In this document: positions 1 through 9,136 of the stretch, piece by piece
Layout: every line of letters starts with the position of its first letter
How positions within the stretch are numbered: position 1 is the first letter of the stretch
Assembly (NCBI RefSeq): GCF_014852585.1
Contig: NZ_JACVBX010000017.1
Location: 34,597-98,596 of the forward strand
DNA length: 64,000 bases
DNA from: Pseudomonas sp. PDM18
Lineage (GTDB): Bacteria; Pseudomonadota; Gammaproteobacteria; Pseudomonadales; Pseudomonadaceae
Direction of reading: 5' to 3'
Translations under genes and position numbers: made by a program
The notes under the pieces: model-generated
Told to the model about the DNA's origin: nothing
Database searches by the model: none
The model's input: the letters and a program-made list of their open reading frames with translations, nothing else

Positions 1-18
1 AGCCAAGGAGTCACCGTC

Positions 19-642
19 ATGTCCCACACCATCAAACTCTTCCGCCATCCGCTGTCCGGCCACGCTCACCGTGTCGAGCTGATGCTCTCGCTGCTGCAAC
101 TGCCCGCCGAGCTGATCTCCGTGGACCTCGCCAAGGGCGCGCACAAGCACCCGGACTTCGTCGCCCTGAACCCCTTCGGCCAGGTGCCGGTGATCGACGA
201 TGAAGGCGTCATCGTCGCCGACTCCAACGCCATCCTGGTCTACCTGGCGAAGAAGTACGGCAATGGCCGCTGGCTGCCGGAAGACCCGGTTGGCGCTGCC
301 CGCGTGCAGCGCTGGCTGTCGGTGGCCGCCGGGCAGGTCGCCTTCGGTCCCGCCGCCGCCCGGCTGGTCACGGTGTTCGGCGCCGCCTTCAACCCCGAGG
401 AAGTGATCACCCGCGCCCACACGCTGTTCCAGGTGATGGAACGCGAACTGGCCAAGACGCCCTTCCTCGCCGGCAGCGAGGCGACCATCGCCGATGTGTC
501 GAACTACTCCTACATTTCCCATGCGCCGGAGGGCAACGTCTCCCTGCAGGACTACCCCAACCTGCTCGCCTGGCTGGCCCGCGTGGAAGCCCTGCCGCAC
601 TTCGTGCCGATGCAGCGCACCGCCATCGGCCTGCAAGCCTGA
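19..642 (+). CDS. Glutathione S-transferase family protein
   Basis: A 207-residue protein of the usual cytosolic GST length. The N-terminal thioredoxin-like half (about 1-80) contains the NPFGQVPV segment with the cis-proline and the [10 protein letters not shown] motif that contacts glutathione. The C-terminal half is the all-helical domain with the [13 protein letters not shown]-capping motif. It probably conjugates or reduces small electrophiles in the cytoplasm; the substrate cannot be read from sequence. The start is preceded by AAGGAG. The gene lies 55 bases upstream of a flavin/iron-sulfur oxidoreductase and is probably co-transcribed with it. Confidence 0.93.
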   Translation: MSHTIKLFRHPLSGHAHRVELMLSLLQLPAELISVDLAKGAHKHPDFVALNPFGQVPVIDDEGVIVADSNAILVYLAKKYGNGRWLPEDPVGAARVQRWLSVAAGQVAFGPAAARLVTVFGAAFNPEEVITRAHTLFQVMERELAKTPFLAGSEATIADVSNYSYISHAPEGNVSLQDYPNLLAWLARVEALPHFVPMQRTAIGLQA

Positions 643-697
643 TGCAACCCTCGCTGCCGGGGTAACCCGGCAGCCCCTTCGTCGCGAGGTGCCCGTC

Positions 698-2734
698 ATG
701 TTCCAGTTGCCCAAACACCGTACCTCCCCCTGGCACGCCGGCGAGAAGGCAATCCAGGAGCGTGTCGGCGTCGCCGAGCGCATGGAAGTCCATGGCCAGA
801 AAGTCATTCGCGACTACATGCCCGACCAGCATCGCGAGTTCTATCACCAGTTGCCCTTCATCATCGCCGGCGCCGTGGATGACCAGGGCCGGCCCTGGGC
901 AACCCTGCTCGAAGGCGCGGAAGGCTTCGTCACCTCGCCGGACCCGCAAAGCCTGCTGCTCGACAGCGTGTCCGACAGCCAGGACCCAGCTGCCAGCGGC
1001 CTGCAGGCCGGCCACGCGATTGGCCTGCTGGGCATCGAGCTGCACACCCGCCGGCGCAACCGCATGAACGGCGTCCTCCGCGAAGTGGACGGTGGCCTGC
1101 TGACGGTGGGCGTCGAGCAATCCTTCGGCAACTGCCCGCAGTACATCCAGAAACGCGAGTGGAGCCGCGACGAGCAGCGCTACAGCCAGCGTGCCCCGCG
1201 CGAGGACTTCATTGAATTGAACGAGGAGTTGGCGACGATCATCCGCAGCGCCGACACCTTCTTCGTCGCCAGCTACGTGCAGCACGAGGACGGCGAGCGC
1301 TCGGTGGATGTCTCCCACCGCGGCGGCCGCCCCGGCTTCGTCCGGGTCACCGGCAACCGCCTGACCATCCCCGACTATGCCGGCAACCTGCACTTCAACA
1401 CCCTCGGCAACCTGCAAGCCAACCCGCAGGCCGGGTTGCTGTTCGTCGATTTCACCAGTGGCGACGTGCTGCAGGTTCACGGGCGCACCGACATCCTCTT
1501 CGATAGCCCGTTGCTGACGGCCTTCGAAGGTGCCGAACGCCTGTGGACCCTGGACGTGCAGCACGTGGTGCTGCGCCGCAGCGCCCTGGCACTGCGCTGG
1601 AACTTCCGCGAGTACTCGCCCACCAGCCTGATGACTGGCACCTGGGCCGAGGCCGAAGTCAAGCTGCAGGAACGCGAGCAGCGCCAGCAGTGGCAGGACT
1701 GGCAGGTGCTGCGCGTGGAGCCGGAAAGCGAGGACATCCGCTCGTTCTACCTGCAACCGCCCGCCGGCTCCGCCGTGAGTTTCGCGCCGGGCCAGCACCT
1801 GCCCGTGCGCCTGGTGGCCGGCGACCAGGCGCTGATCCGCACCTACAGCCTTTCCAGCGCTCCGTCGGACGGCGAGCTGCGCATCAGCGTGAAGGCCCAG
1901 GGCCCGGCGTCCCGCCATCTGCATGAGCAGATCGGTGTGGGCGATCGCCTGCAGGTCCGCGCGCCCATGGGCAGCTTCACCCTCAAGGGCGACAGCGCGC
2001 GGCCGGTAGTGCTGATCGGCGCAGGCGTGGGCATCACCCCGCTGCTGTCGATGCTGCGCGAACTGGCGGCCGGCCCGGCGCGGCGCGTGCATCTGTTCCA
2101 GTCCGCGCGGACGCTGGGCCAGCTGCCGTTCCAGCGTGAAATCGCCGAACTGCGCCAGCGCGCGCCGCACCTGAAAATCCATCGGGCGCTCAGCCGCCCC
2201 GAACAGACAGCCGAAATGGGCCGCGACTTCGAACAGATCGGGCGTCTGGATATCGAGGCGATCAAGGCGCAACTGCCGCTGGACGATTACGACTTCTACG
2301 TCTGCGGCCCCGGCGAATTCACCCAGGCGATCTATGACGGCCTGCGCGGGCTGAACATCATCGACGCACGCATCCATGCCGAAACCTTCGGCCCCTCGAC
2401 GCTCAAGCGCCGGGGCGACGGCCAGGCACCGGCGCTGGTGCAGCCGCCCGCAGCCACCGAACCGGTGCCGGTGTACTTCGCCGGCTCAGCCAAGGAGGCG
2501 CGCTGGAAGCCCGAGAGCGGCAGCCTGCTGGAACTGGCCGAGTCCCGTGGCCTGGCACCCGATTTCAGCTGCCGCGGCGGCTCCTGCGGTACCTGCAAGA
2601 CCAAGATTGTCAGCGGCCAGGTGCACTACCCCAATCCGCCGGCGGAACTGCCCGAAACCGGCAGCGTACTGATCTGCTGCGCCATTCCGGCGCAGGACGA
2701 CGGCGGCGTGCAACCGCTGGTGCTGGACCTCTAG
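698..2734 (+). CDS. PNPOx-like / ferredoxin reductase / 2Fe-2S fusion oxidoreductase
   Basis: A 678-residue three-part protein. Residues 1 to about 320 resemble the FMN-binding pyridoxamine-phosphate-oxidase-like split barrel. About 340-570 is a ferredoxin-NADP reductase module with the FAD motif RTYSLSS and the NAD(P) motif GAGVGITP. The C-terminus is a plant-type 2Fe-2S domain with CRGGSCGTC (Cys625, 630, 633) and a later Cys660/661. This implies an NAD(P)H to FAD to Fe-S chain feeding a flavin site; the acceptor is unknown. The start is the ATG after a GAGGTG ribosome binding site. It belongs to the 'pyridoxamine 5'-phosphate oxidase/FAD-binding oxidoreductase' family often found beside GST genes. 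Confidence 0.9.
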   Translation: MFQLPKHRTSPWHAGEKAIQERVGVAERMEVHGQKVIRDYMPDQHREFYHQLPFIIAGAVDDQGRPWATLLEGAEGFVTSPDPQSLLLDSVSDSQDPAASGLQAGHAIGLLGIELHTRRRNRMNGVLREVDGGLLTVGVEQSFGNCPQYIQKREWSRDEQRYSQRAPREDFIELNEELATIIRSADTFFVASYVQHEDGERSVDVSHRGGRPGFVRVTGNRLTIPDYAGNLHFNTLGNLQANPQAGLLFVDFTSGDVLQVHGRTDILFDSPLLTAFEGAERLWTLDVQHVVLRRSALALRWNFREYSPTSLMTGTWAEAEVKLQEREQRQQWQDWQVLRVEPESEDIRSFYLQPPAGSAVSFAPGQHLPVRLVAGDQALIRTYSLSSAPSDGELRISVKAQGPASRHLHEQIGVGDRLQVRAPMGSFTLKGDSARPVVLIGAGVGITPLLSMLRELAAGPARRVHLFQSARTLGQLPFQREIAELRQRAPHLKIHRALSRPEQTAEMGRDFEQIGRLDIEAIKAQLPLDDYDFYVCGPGEFTQAIYDGLRGLNIIDARIHAETFGPSTLKRRGDGQAPALVQPPAATEPVPVYFAGSAKEARWKPESGSLLELAESRGLAPDFSCRGGSCGTCKTKIVSGQVHYPNPPAELPETGSVLICCAIPAQDDGGVQPLVLDL

Positions 2735-2749
2735 GGAGGCGAATCGATC

Positions 2750-2989
2750 ATGAACGCACTGACTGCATTCGAGAGCGGAAGCGCGCGCTTCCCGCGTTGG
2801 GACGAGGAAGTCGTCGAATCGGCCGCGCCGGGTCTCTGCGGGCCGAACGAGGCGGAAGTGGGTTTCCTGCTGCCGCAACTGCTCTCGACGCCGGGCTGCC
2901 CGTCGCGCTCGCGCGCCATGGAGCTCGGTACGACGCTGATCCGCTGGCTGAAAGGCCCTCCTACGAAAATCATTCCAACCAGACCCTGA
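2750..2989 (+). CDS. Short ORF of unknown function, possibly a gene remnant
   Basis: The 79-codon frame begins 15 bases after the fusion oxidoreductase and has a strong GGGAGG ribosome binding site, which suggests that a third operon gene started here. The first ~45 residues look protein-like (acidic, mixed). The last ~30 are rich in Pro, Ser and Arg and read like an out-of-frame tail, so the gene may be truncated or frameshifted. No family was recognised. From 2990 to 3056 I see nothing coding. Confidence 0.35.
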   Translation: MNALTAFESGSARFPRWDEEVVESAAPGLCGPNEAEVGFLLPQLLSTPGCPSRSRAMELGTTLIRWLKGPPTKIIPTRP

Positions 2990-3056
2990 AGTGAGCGCTA
3001 GCTTTGTTCGCGAGCAGGGACTAGACGTCCCCCTAGCTCCTACGAAAAGCCCTGTT

Positions 3057-4640
3057 CTATTCGTCCTCCCGCGCCGGAATCCACCATTCCTCGCCACGTA
3101 CCGTGCGGATGTACTCCGGCCAGCGGAAGCGGTGCGGGACCTTGAAGTCCTTCGGCAGCAGCGGCGCCTGCCAGTGTTCGCCGCCAATACCGCCGCCGGT
3201 GCGCTGGTTGAATTCGCGGGTCGCCTCGGCCAGCAGGCCGGCATCGGTGAACAGCTCGATGAGGGTGCTGCCGATGGTCTTGGCGGCCACGTCGATCATC
3301 GGGTCGATGGTCTCGCGGATGCCGCCCAGGGCATTGGACACCCAGTCCGGGTAGGTGAAGCCGGCGGGCGCACTGAGCATCGGCCGGGCCACGTAGAGAC
3401 GCACGGTCGGGCAGTGCCAGGTGTATTCGGGGTAGTCGTCGGAGGTCAGGTATTTCTGCCAGGCCGGCATCTGCAAGCGCATCTGCCGCTCGCATTCCTG
3501 GGGTTCGATCAGTGCCTGGGTAGCCGGAAGAAAGGGTTCGTCCATGGGTTCCAGGCCGAGGTTCACCTGGATTTCCCGCGCCACGGCGATGGCCTGCTCG
3601 CCCCAGCTCGGCGCGCCGATGGCGGCGAGGTTGTCGTAGCAGGCCTGGGCCAACGCATGGTTGGCCAGCCCACCACGGGATTTGCACACCCAGGTTTTCT
3701 TCCACTGACAGCCGGTGGCCATGGCCGCGGCGGCGGCGTTGTTGTCCATCACCGTGGAGATGGTCTCGGCCTGCTCGATGGAGTCGCAGCGCAGCAGGTA
3801 CTGGATCTGCGAGATGTGCGGCGGCAGGTTGTCGGCGGTGGCTTGTCCGGCAGTAAGGATGGCTTCGTTGAAACTCCATAGCCCAGTGAATGGCAGCGTC
3901 GAGCGGCGCAGGCTCTCGTTCAGCGTGTAGAAGTGCACCAGCGCATCGTTAGCGCCGGGCGCGCGGGCGGCCAGGTGGTTCTGCGGGATCGGGCTGTAGC
4001 GGTCGGCGGCGATCCAGTTCTGCGGGTCTTCGCAGGTGAAGGTGTAGATGTACGAGTAGGCGATGCCGCAGTGGGTATCCCAAGTGGTGGTGTTGTTCAG
4101 CGGCAGCATGTAGGTGGGGTGGAAACTGACGGCGGCGTCGAGGTCGTCGTAGTAGCCCTTGGCGGCATGCACGGGTTTGGAGGCGCGCAGCTTTTCCGCC
4201 GGTTCGCCGAAGAACTTGATGGTGCCCTCGATGCCGAATTCCTGCATTGCAGCCTTGGCCGCCAGCACCCCGCCCAGGGCGCTGATACCCAACGCAGAGT
4301 GCGGGTCGGTGTGGCCCGGCGCGTACTTGGACAGGCCATCGCGTGGCATCGGCCTGGTCGCCGCCGCCTGGCAGTTGCCGGGCACCGCGTCGTATTCGGC
4401 GTAGCTGGCGAGGATCGGTCCGTCTCCATTACTGAAGGTCGCGACGAAGGCAGTGGGCATGCCGCCGCTGCCCTCTTCCACCGTGAAGCCTTCCTGGCGC
4501 AGCAGTTCCACGTACCAGGCGCAGGACTTGTATTCGCGGAACGCCGGCTCGGCGAAATGCCAGATCACCTGGTGCCAGTCGGACAACTGCTGGCGGTGTT
4601 CGTCGATCCACTGCTGGACGTAGGCCTTGAATTTCGACAT
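3057..4640 (-). CDS. M20-family amidohydrolase, AbgB-like
   Basis: A 527-residue member of the M20 metallopeptidase/amidohydrolase family, closest in character to AbgB (p-aminobenzoyl-glutamate hydrolase subunit B). Visible metal-site motifs are ASYAEYDAVPG (Asp), GHTDPHSALG (His) and FFGEPAEK (Glu), followed by a dimerisation insert. It should cleave an amide bond of an N-acyl amino acid or similar compound in the cytoplasm. AGGAAG lies upstream of the ATG. It is divergent from a LysR gene, with paired inverted repeats between them, so that regulator probably controls it. It is longer than E. coli AbgB (481 residues), so the substrate may differ. Confidence 0.88.
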   Translation of the reverse strand: MSKFKAYVQQWIDEHRQQLSDWHQVIWHFAEPAFREYKSCAWYVELLRQEGFTVEEGSGGMPTAFVATFSNGDGPILASYAEYDAVPGNCQAAATRPMPRDGLSKYAPGHTDPHSALGISALGGVLAAKAAMQEFGIEGTIKFFGEPAEKLRASKPVHAAKGYYDDLDAAVSFHPTYMLPLNNTTTWDTHCGIAYSYIYTFTCEDPQNWIAADRYSPIPQNHLAARAPGANDALVHFYTLNESLRRSTLPFTGLWSFNEAILTAGQATADNLPPHISQIQYLLRCDSIEQAETISTVMDNNAAAAAMATGCQWKKTWVCKSRGGLANHALAQACYDNLAAIGAPSWGEQAIAVAREIQVNLGLEPMDEPFLPATQALIEPQECERQMRLQMPAWQKYLTSDDYPEYTWHCPTVRLYVARPMLSAPAGFTYPDWVSNALGGIRETIDPMIDVAAKTIGSTLIELFTDAGLLAEATREFNQRTGGGIGGEHWQAPLLPKDFKVPHRFRWPEYIRTVRGEEWWIPAREDE

Positions 4641-4686
4641 GGCGGCTTCCTCATCGTTGCCTGTTGTTGTTGTCGTGTGGCCTAGT

Positions 4687-4753
4687 ATTGGTGAAGCGAA
4701 ATCTGCAACAAGCGCAGGTTTTCGCCACCCTATGTCCGGTTAGTTTCACCAAT
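4687..4753. promoter_or_regulatory. Nested inverted repeats in the divergent amidohydrolase/LysR promoter
   Basis: Outer arms ATTGGTGAA (4687-4695) and TTCACCAAT (4745-4753) are perfect complements. Inside them, GCGAAA (4696-4701) pairs with TTTCGC (4720-4725). The position between divergent starts suits a LysR operator, but the function is inferred. Confidence 0.45.
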
Positions 4754-4770
4754 GGAGTAGCGAGCGCCCC

Positions 4771-5718
4771 ATGCACTTTCCCTCGATGACTGCCCTGCGG
4801 GCGCTGGACGCCGTGGCCCGGCTGGGCAGCGTGTCCGCCGCCGCGACGGAGCTGAACCTGACCCGCAGCGCGGTCAGCCACCGCATCGCCACGCTGGAGG
4901 AACGCCTGGGCTTCGCGCTCACCGAGCGCACCGGACGCGGTATTCGCCTGACCTATCGGGGGGAAAGGTATGCGCGCGACGTGCGGCGCATCCTCGCGGA
5001 GGTGCAACTGGCCGGCAGCAGCTTCGACGAGAAGCAGGTCAGTGGCCCGTTGTGCGTGAGCTGCAACCCCGGCTTCGCTACCTACTGGCTGTGCCAGCAC
5101 CTGGGTGACTTCCTCGCGCAGTACCCGAAGGTGCAATTGCACGTGGTGACGCCGCGCGTGCCGCAGGACACCAGCGCCAGCGACGCCGACCTGTTCATCG
5201 CCTACGGCAGCGGCGACTGGCCGAACCAGACGGTCGAGCAACTGGTGGCGCTGCACTTCTTCCCGGTCTGCAGCCCGCGTCTGATCCACTCGCGCGGCGG
5301 CCTGCAGCAGCCGGCGGACCTGGCCCACTACACGCTGCTGCACATGAATGATTTCGCCGACTGGCGCCTGTGGCTGGGCGCGGTGGGCGCCAGCGCCATC
5401 GATCACCGCTCCGGCGTGCTGTTCGCCGACGCGCCCTGCACTATCGCCGCGTGCATAGCCGCCCAAGGCGTAGCCATCGGCGACAACCTGCTCAGCGGCG
5501 ACGCCCTTGCCCGCGGCCTGCTGGTGCGCCCGTTCGACATCACCATCCAGTCCAGCCGCGGTTACTTCCTGGTGACCGACCCGGTGAAGGCCGAGCGCGC
5601 GGTGGTGAAGGCCTTCAGCCAATGGCTGAAGGCCCGTGTCGTCGCCACCACGCAGAGCGCCAGCGACCTCAGCCGGCCGCCCCTGGAGATTACCCACGAG
5701 GCGGAACGAGAGAGCTGA
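4771..5718 (+). CDS. LysR-family regulator, GcvA-like
   Basis: A 315-residue protein with an N-terminal winged HTH (about 5-65, including SVSAAATELNLTRSAVSHRI) and a periplasmic-binding-protein-like effector domain. The MTALRALDAVARLGS opening and the DADLFIAYG segment are typical of the GcvA/AmpR branch. It is divergent from the M20 amidohydrolase, the expected arrangement for a regulator of that gene. The stop lies four bases from the convergent ornithine cyclodeaminase stop, leaving no room for separate terminators. Confidence 0.93.
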   Translation: MHFPSMTALRALDAVARLGSVSAAATELNLTRSAVSHRIATLEERLGFALTERTGRGIRLTYRGERYARDVRRILAEVQLAGSSFDEKQVSGPLCVSCNPGFATYWLCQHLGDFLAQYPKVQLHVVTPRVPQDTSASDADLFIAYGSGDWPNQTVEQLVALHFFPVCSPRLIHSRGGLQQPADLAHYTLLHMNDFADWRLWLGAVGASAIDHRSGVLFADAPCTIAACIAAQGVAIGDNLLSGDALARGLLVRPFDITIQSSRGYFLVTDPVKAERAVVKAFSQWLKARVVATTQSASDLSRPPLEITHEAERES

Positions 5719-5722
5719 GCGG

Positions 5723-6784
5723 TCAAGCGATGCGGCGCAGCCCTTTGCGCGCCTTGGCGGAGCGGGTGTAGCGGAACAGGTCCTTGGGGTCGTTGTCCTC
5801 TTCCTCGCCCCAGGGCACCAGGTCGATCCGCTCGCCGAGGCCCAGGCGGCTGGCCTGCTCGTTTACGTAGCGCAGCACGGAATAGTCCTCGAGGGCGAAG
5901 CCGACCGAGTCGAAGATGGTCACCTGCTCGGCGCTGTCGCGCCCCGCGAGCTGTCCGGTCAGCACACGCCACAGGTCGGTCACCGGGAAGTCCGCCGGCA
6001 TCTGCTGGATCTCGCCCTCGACCCGTGATTGCGGCTCGTACTCGACGAACACTTTGCCGGCGCGCAGGACGTCGGCATGCAGCTCGGTCTTGCCCGGGCA
6101 GTCGCCGCCCACGCCGTTGATGTGCATGCCCGGCTCGATCATCTCCGGGGTGAGGATGGTCGCATAGGCCTTGTCGGCGGTCACCGTGGTGACGATGTCG
6201 GCGCCGCGTACCGCTTCGGCGGTGGAGCCGGCGCGGATGATCTTCAGGTCGGGGACGTCCGACAGGTTGCGGATCAGCTTCGCGGTGGCCCGCGGATCGA
6301 TGTCGTAGACAGCGATTTCCTCGATGCCCAAGTGGTGATGGAAGGCCAGCGCCTGGAACTCGCTTTGCGCACCATTGCCGATCAGCGCCATGCGTCGTGA
6401 ATCCGGGCGGGCCAGCGCGCGGGCGGCCATCAGCGAGGTGGCGCAGGTGCGCAGCGCGGTGGCCACAGTCAGCTCGGAGAGCAGCACCGGGTAGCCCGTC
6501 TCGACGTCGGCCAGCACACCGAAGGCCATGACGGTGAATAGCCCGCGCTGGGTGTTCTGTGGGTGGCCGTTGACGTACTTGAAGGCATAGCGGGCGGTGT
6601 CGGACACCGGCATCAGTTCGATGACACCGATCTCGGAATGGTTGGCAACACGGGCGGATTTATCGAAGGACTCCCAGCGCACGAAGTCCTGGGCAATGGT
6701 GTCGGCGAGTTCGCCGATGAAGCGGGCGACACCGATCTGCTGAACCAGCTGGGACATCGTGGGGACGTCGACGAAGCGAGTCAT
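5723..6784 (-). CDS. Ornithine cyclodeaminase / mu-crystallin family
   Basis: A 353-residue NAD-dependent deaminase-type enzyme. The Rossmann motif GNGAQSEFQALAF, followed by the YDIDPRAT stretch, marks the nucleotide site, and VTTVTADK with GVGGDCPGK are family motifs. Genuine members convert ornithine to proline plus ammonia; others act on lysine, 2,3-diaminopropionate or related imino acids. The ATG at 6784 was chosen for its GGAGGT site; an in-frame extension upstream lacks one. An Lrp-type gene lies upstream on the same strand, consistent with amino-acid-responsive control. Confidence 0.92.
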   Translation of the reverse strand: MTRFVDVPTMSQLVQQIGVARFIGELADTIAQDFVRWESFDKSARVANHSEIGVIELMPVSDTARYAFKYVNGHPQNTQRGLFTVMAFGVLADVETGYPVLLSELTVATALRTCATSLMAARALARPDSRRMALIGNGAQSEFQALAFHHHLGIEEIAVYDIDPRATAKLIRNLSDVPDLKIIRAGSTAEAVRGADIVTTVTADKAYATILTPEMIEPGMHINGVGGDCPGKTELHADVLRAGKVFVEYEPQSRVEGEIQQMPADFPVTDLWRVLTGQLAGRDSAEQVTIFDSVGFALEDYSVLRYVNEQASRLGLGERIDLVPWGEEEDNDPKDLFRYTRSAKARKGLRRIA

Positions 6785-6970
6785 GGTGGGACCTCCGGTT
6801 CTTGTCATTAGAGAATTGTGATTGGACGTGCTCGCCCGCTCCGCCGTGTCTCGAACCGCGGGCACAACTCAGTCGCAGAGGCCCTGGAACAGGTCTGCAC
6901 GTCAGGAGCGGGCAACAGGATTCTCCCACCGGCCAGGGGGAAAACCCGGCTGTAATCGAGTGCTTCGCCG

Positions 6971-7015
6971 GCCGATCCGGCTGTATTGGAGGGCAGCAAC
7001 AGCCGATTCGGCTGT
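6971..7015. repeat. Two tandem palindromic 14-mers, candidate operators
   Basis: GCCGATCCGGCTGT (6971-6984) and GCCGATTCGGCTGT (7002-7015) differ at one base. Each is nearly palindromic, and they start 31 bases apart, about three helical turns. They lie between the Lrp-type gene and the ornithine cyclodeaminase. Binding by the neighbouring Lrp protein is a reasonable guess only. Confidence 0.5.
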
Positions 7016-7071
7016 GTGTCACGCAGCCGTCTACGCGGCGATATCGCGGGAGAAAAACAGAGGAAACAGCG

Positions 7072-7560
7072 CTAGCTGAGCGACTCCTTGATGGTCGTCA
7101 GCTCGGGGTGGGCAACCAGCTTGTCGATGTGCAGGCTCTCGTCGTTCAGCCAGGTTTCGGTGAGTGCGCGGTAGTGTTCCATATCGCGGCAGCGCATGCG
7201 CACGCTGTAGTCGAACGTGCCGCTGATCAGCTGGCAGTGCAGCACTTCCGGGCAGGCAACTACCCGCGCCTCGAAGGCCTTCTGCGCGGTGCGGCCACTC
7301 TGGTTGGACAGCGCGACCAGTACCAGCAGCGACAGGCCCGAGGCGATCTTCTGTTCGTCGATGACGGCGCCGTAGCCGCGGATGATGCCGTGCCGCTCCA
7401 GCTTGCGGACGCGCTCCTGGCAGGGGCGCGGGGTGAGGTGGACCAACGCGGACAGTTTGCCGTAGGTGATGCGCCCCTGGTGACGGAGGATGCGGATGAT
7501 CTCCTCGTCGATGCGGTCCAGGGTGAAGGGCGTGGTGCTGTCCTGATCTTTCCTGCTCAT
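7072..7560 (-). CDS. Lrp/AsnC-family transcriptional regulator
   Basis: A 162-residue protein of standard Lrp/AsnC size. The N-terminal HTH (about 13-70) includes LDRIDEEIIRILRHQGR and LTPRPCQERVRKLERHGII. The C-terminal RAM ligand domain follows, with the G-T-F-D-Y core (SGTFDYSVRM). It probably senses an amino acid and regulates the adjacent ornithine cyclodeaminase and permease. The ATG at 7560 was preferred over a longer frame because the family begins close to this HTH; its ribosome binding site is weak. Confidence 0.9.
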   Translation of the reverse strand: MSRKDQDSTTPFTLDRIDEEIIRILRHQGRITYGKLSALVHLTPRPCQERVRKLERHGIIRGYGAVIDEQKIASGLSLLVLVALSNQSGRTAQKAFEARVVACPEVLHCQLISGTFDYSVRMRCRDMEHYRALTETWLNDESLHIDKLVAHPELTTIKESLS

Positions 7561-7679
7561 GCTGTTTCGCGCTAGCTCATCGGTGTTGGCGGCGTCCCTG
7601 CACCGCCCGATCTTTATGGGGCACGCCCCGCCGTCTGTCAAAGCGCGCCGTGCCGTCTGCGACAGCACGGCGCACCCGG

Positions 7680-9023
7680 TCAGATTTCCCGCGCCAGCTC
7701 GCTGCCGTTGCCGCGACGGCTGAGCACCGCGAGGTACACCAGGCCGATGGCGATCCAGCCTGCACCCAGCTCCTGCGCCTCACGGCTCATGCTGAACAGC
7801 ACGTAGGCGATGATCACCAGGCCCACCAGCGGGAACACCAGGTGGCGCAGCACCTGGCCGCTCTTCTGGCGGATGAAGTAATGATTGATCACCGCCAGAT
7901 GCAGCAGGCAGAAGCCGGTCAGCGCGCCGAAATTGACCAGCGAGGTGAGCACGTCCGGCGAGTCGAGGAAGTAGATGCCAATGCCCAGCGACAGCACGCC
8001 AACGAGGTACAGGCTGATGTGCGGGGTCTGGTACTTCGGGTGCACCCTGGCCAGCACGCGCGGCAGCTTGCCGTCGCGGGCCATGGAGTACAGCAGGCGC
8101 GAGACGGCGGCTTGGGAAGTGATCGACACGGTCACGCCCCAGGCCAGCGCGGTGGACACCGCCGTCAGCGTGGACAGCCAGCTGCCACCGGCCGCTTCGG
8201 CGATCTCGTAGAAGGCGGTGTCCGCCGACTTGAAGGTCATGCCGGCAGCCAGGTCGGTGGCCAGCCAGGTTTGCACGATGAAGATGGCGCCCATGACGAA
8301 CAGCGCGATCAGCGAGGCGCGACCGATCTGCTTGGCGGGGTCGCCCTTGACCTCTTCGGCGAGGGTGGAGATCGCATCGAAGCCGAGGAACGACAACACC
8401 GCGATGGACACCGCCTTCATCACCAGGCCGAGGTTGAAATGCTCCGACTGCAGCAGCGGCTCCAGCGTCAGCCGGCCATTGCCCAGGCCGCCTTCCAGCG
8501 CGTGGTAACCCACCGCCAGGAAGATCGCCAGCACCACCAGTTCGGCGATCAGGAACAGCAGGTTGAAGCGCGCCGCCAGGGTAATGCCGCGCAGGTTGAT
8601 GAGCGTGGCGGACACCAGGAAGATCAGCATGAACACCAGCTTGGGGATCGCCGGGAACAGGTGGTTCAGCGCCAGCGCGCTGAACACGTAGAGCAGCGGC
8701 GGGATCAGCAGGTAGTCCAGCAGCAGGACCCAGCCGGCAATGAAACCGACATTGGGATGGATACCGCGCTGGGCATAGGAGTACACGGAACCGGCGATGG
8801 GAAACGCGCGGGACATCGCGCCATAGCTGAGCGCGGTGAAGAGCATCGCCACCATGCCCACCAGGTAGGCCATGGGCACCATGCCGTGGGCGTCGGCATG
8901 GACCCAGCCGTACACGCCGAAGGGGGCGATCGGGATCATGAAGATCATCCCGTAGATCACCAGGTCGCCGAGCGTCAGGCTGCGGCGGAGTTGTTGCTTG
9001 TATCCGAACTGTTCGATGGCCAC
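7680..9023 (-). CDS. APC-superfamily amino acid/polyamine permease
   Basis: A 447-residue inner-membrane protein with about 12 hydrophobic segments. The opening LTLGDLVIYGMIFMIPIAPFG and the motif SFLGFDAISTLAEEVKGDP are characteristic of APC transporters close to the putrescine importer PuuP. It begins with GTG, supported by AGAGGAAG upstream. Its position between a PuuA-like ligase/amidohydrolase set and an Lrp regulator suggests import of the amine or amino acid degraded by those enzymes. The substrate is not determined. Confidence 0.9.
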   Translation of the reverse strand: MAIEQFGYKQQLRRSLTLGDLVIYGMIFMIPIAPFGVYGWVHADAHGMVPMAYLVGMVAMLFTALSYGAMSRAFPIAGSVYSYAQRGIHPNVGFIAGWVLLLDYLLIPPLLYVFSALALNHLFPAIPKLVFMLIFLVSATLINLRGITLAARFNLLFLIAELVVLAIFLAVGYHALEGGLGNGRLTLEPLLQSEHFNLGLVMKAVSIAVLSFLGFDAISTLAEEVKGDPAKQIGRASLIALFVMGAIFIVQTWLATDLAAGMTFKSADTAFYEIAEAAGGSWLSTLTAVSTALAWGVTVSITSQAAVSRLLYSMARDGKLPRVLARVHPKYQTPHISLYLVGVLSLGIGIYFLDSPDVLTSLVNFGALTGFCLLHLAVINHYFIRQKSGQVLRHLVFPLVGLVIIAYVLFSMSREAQELGAGWIAIGLVYLAVLSRRGNGSELAREI

Positions 9024-9136
9024 GGGGCACTTCCTCTGGGAACGGCAGCTTTTAGGGTTCGGCGCTCATGCGCTGAATTGTTGTTGTTTTCAGAACCTGC
9101 CCGGCCAGTCGAACGAGGCGAGCCGGGTTGGGGTCC

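Noticed and set aside
407..2377. Long open frame antisense to the fusion oxidoreductase
   Set aside because: It is an antisense shadow typical of GC-rich codon bias. It has no ribosome binding site, and the opposite strand encodes recognisable FAD and 2Fe-2S motifs.
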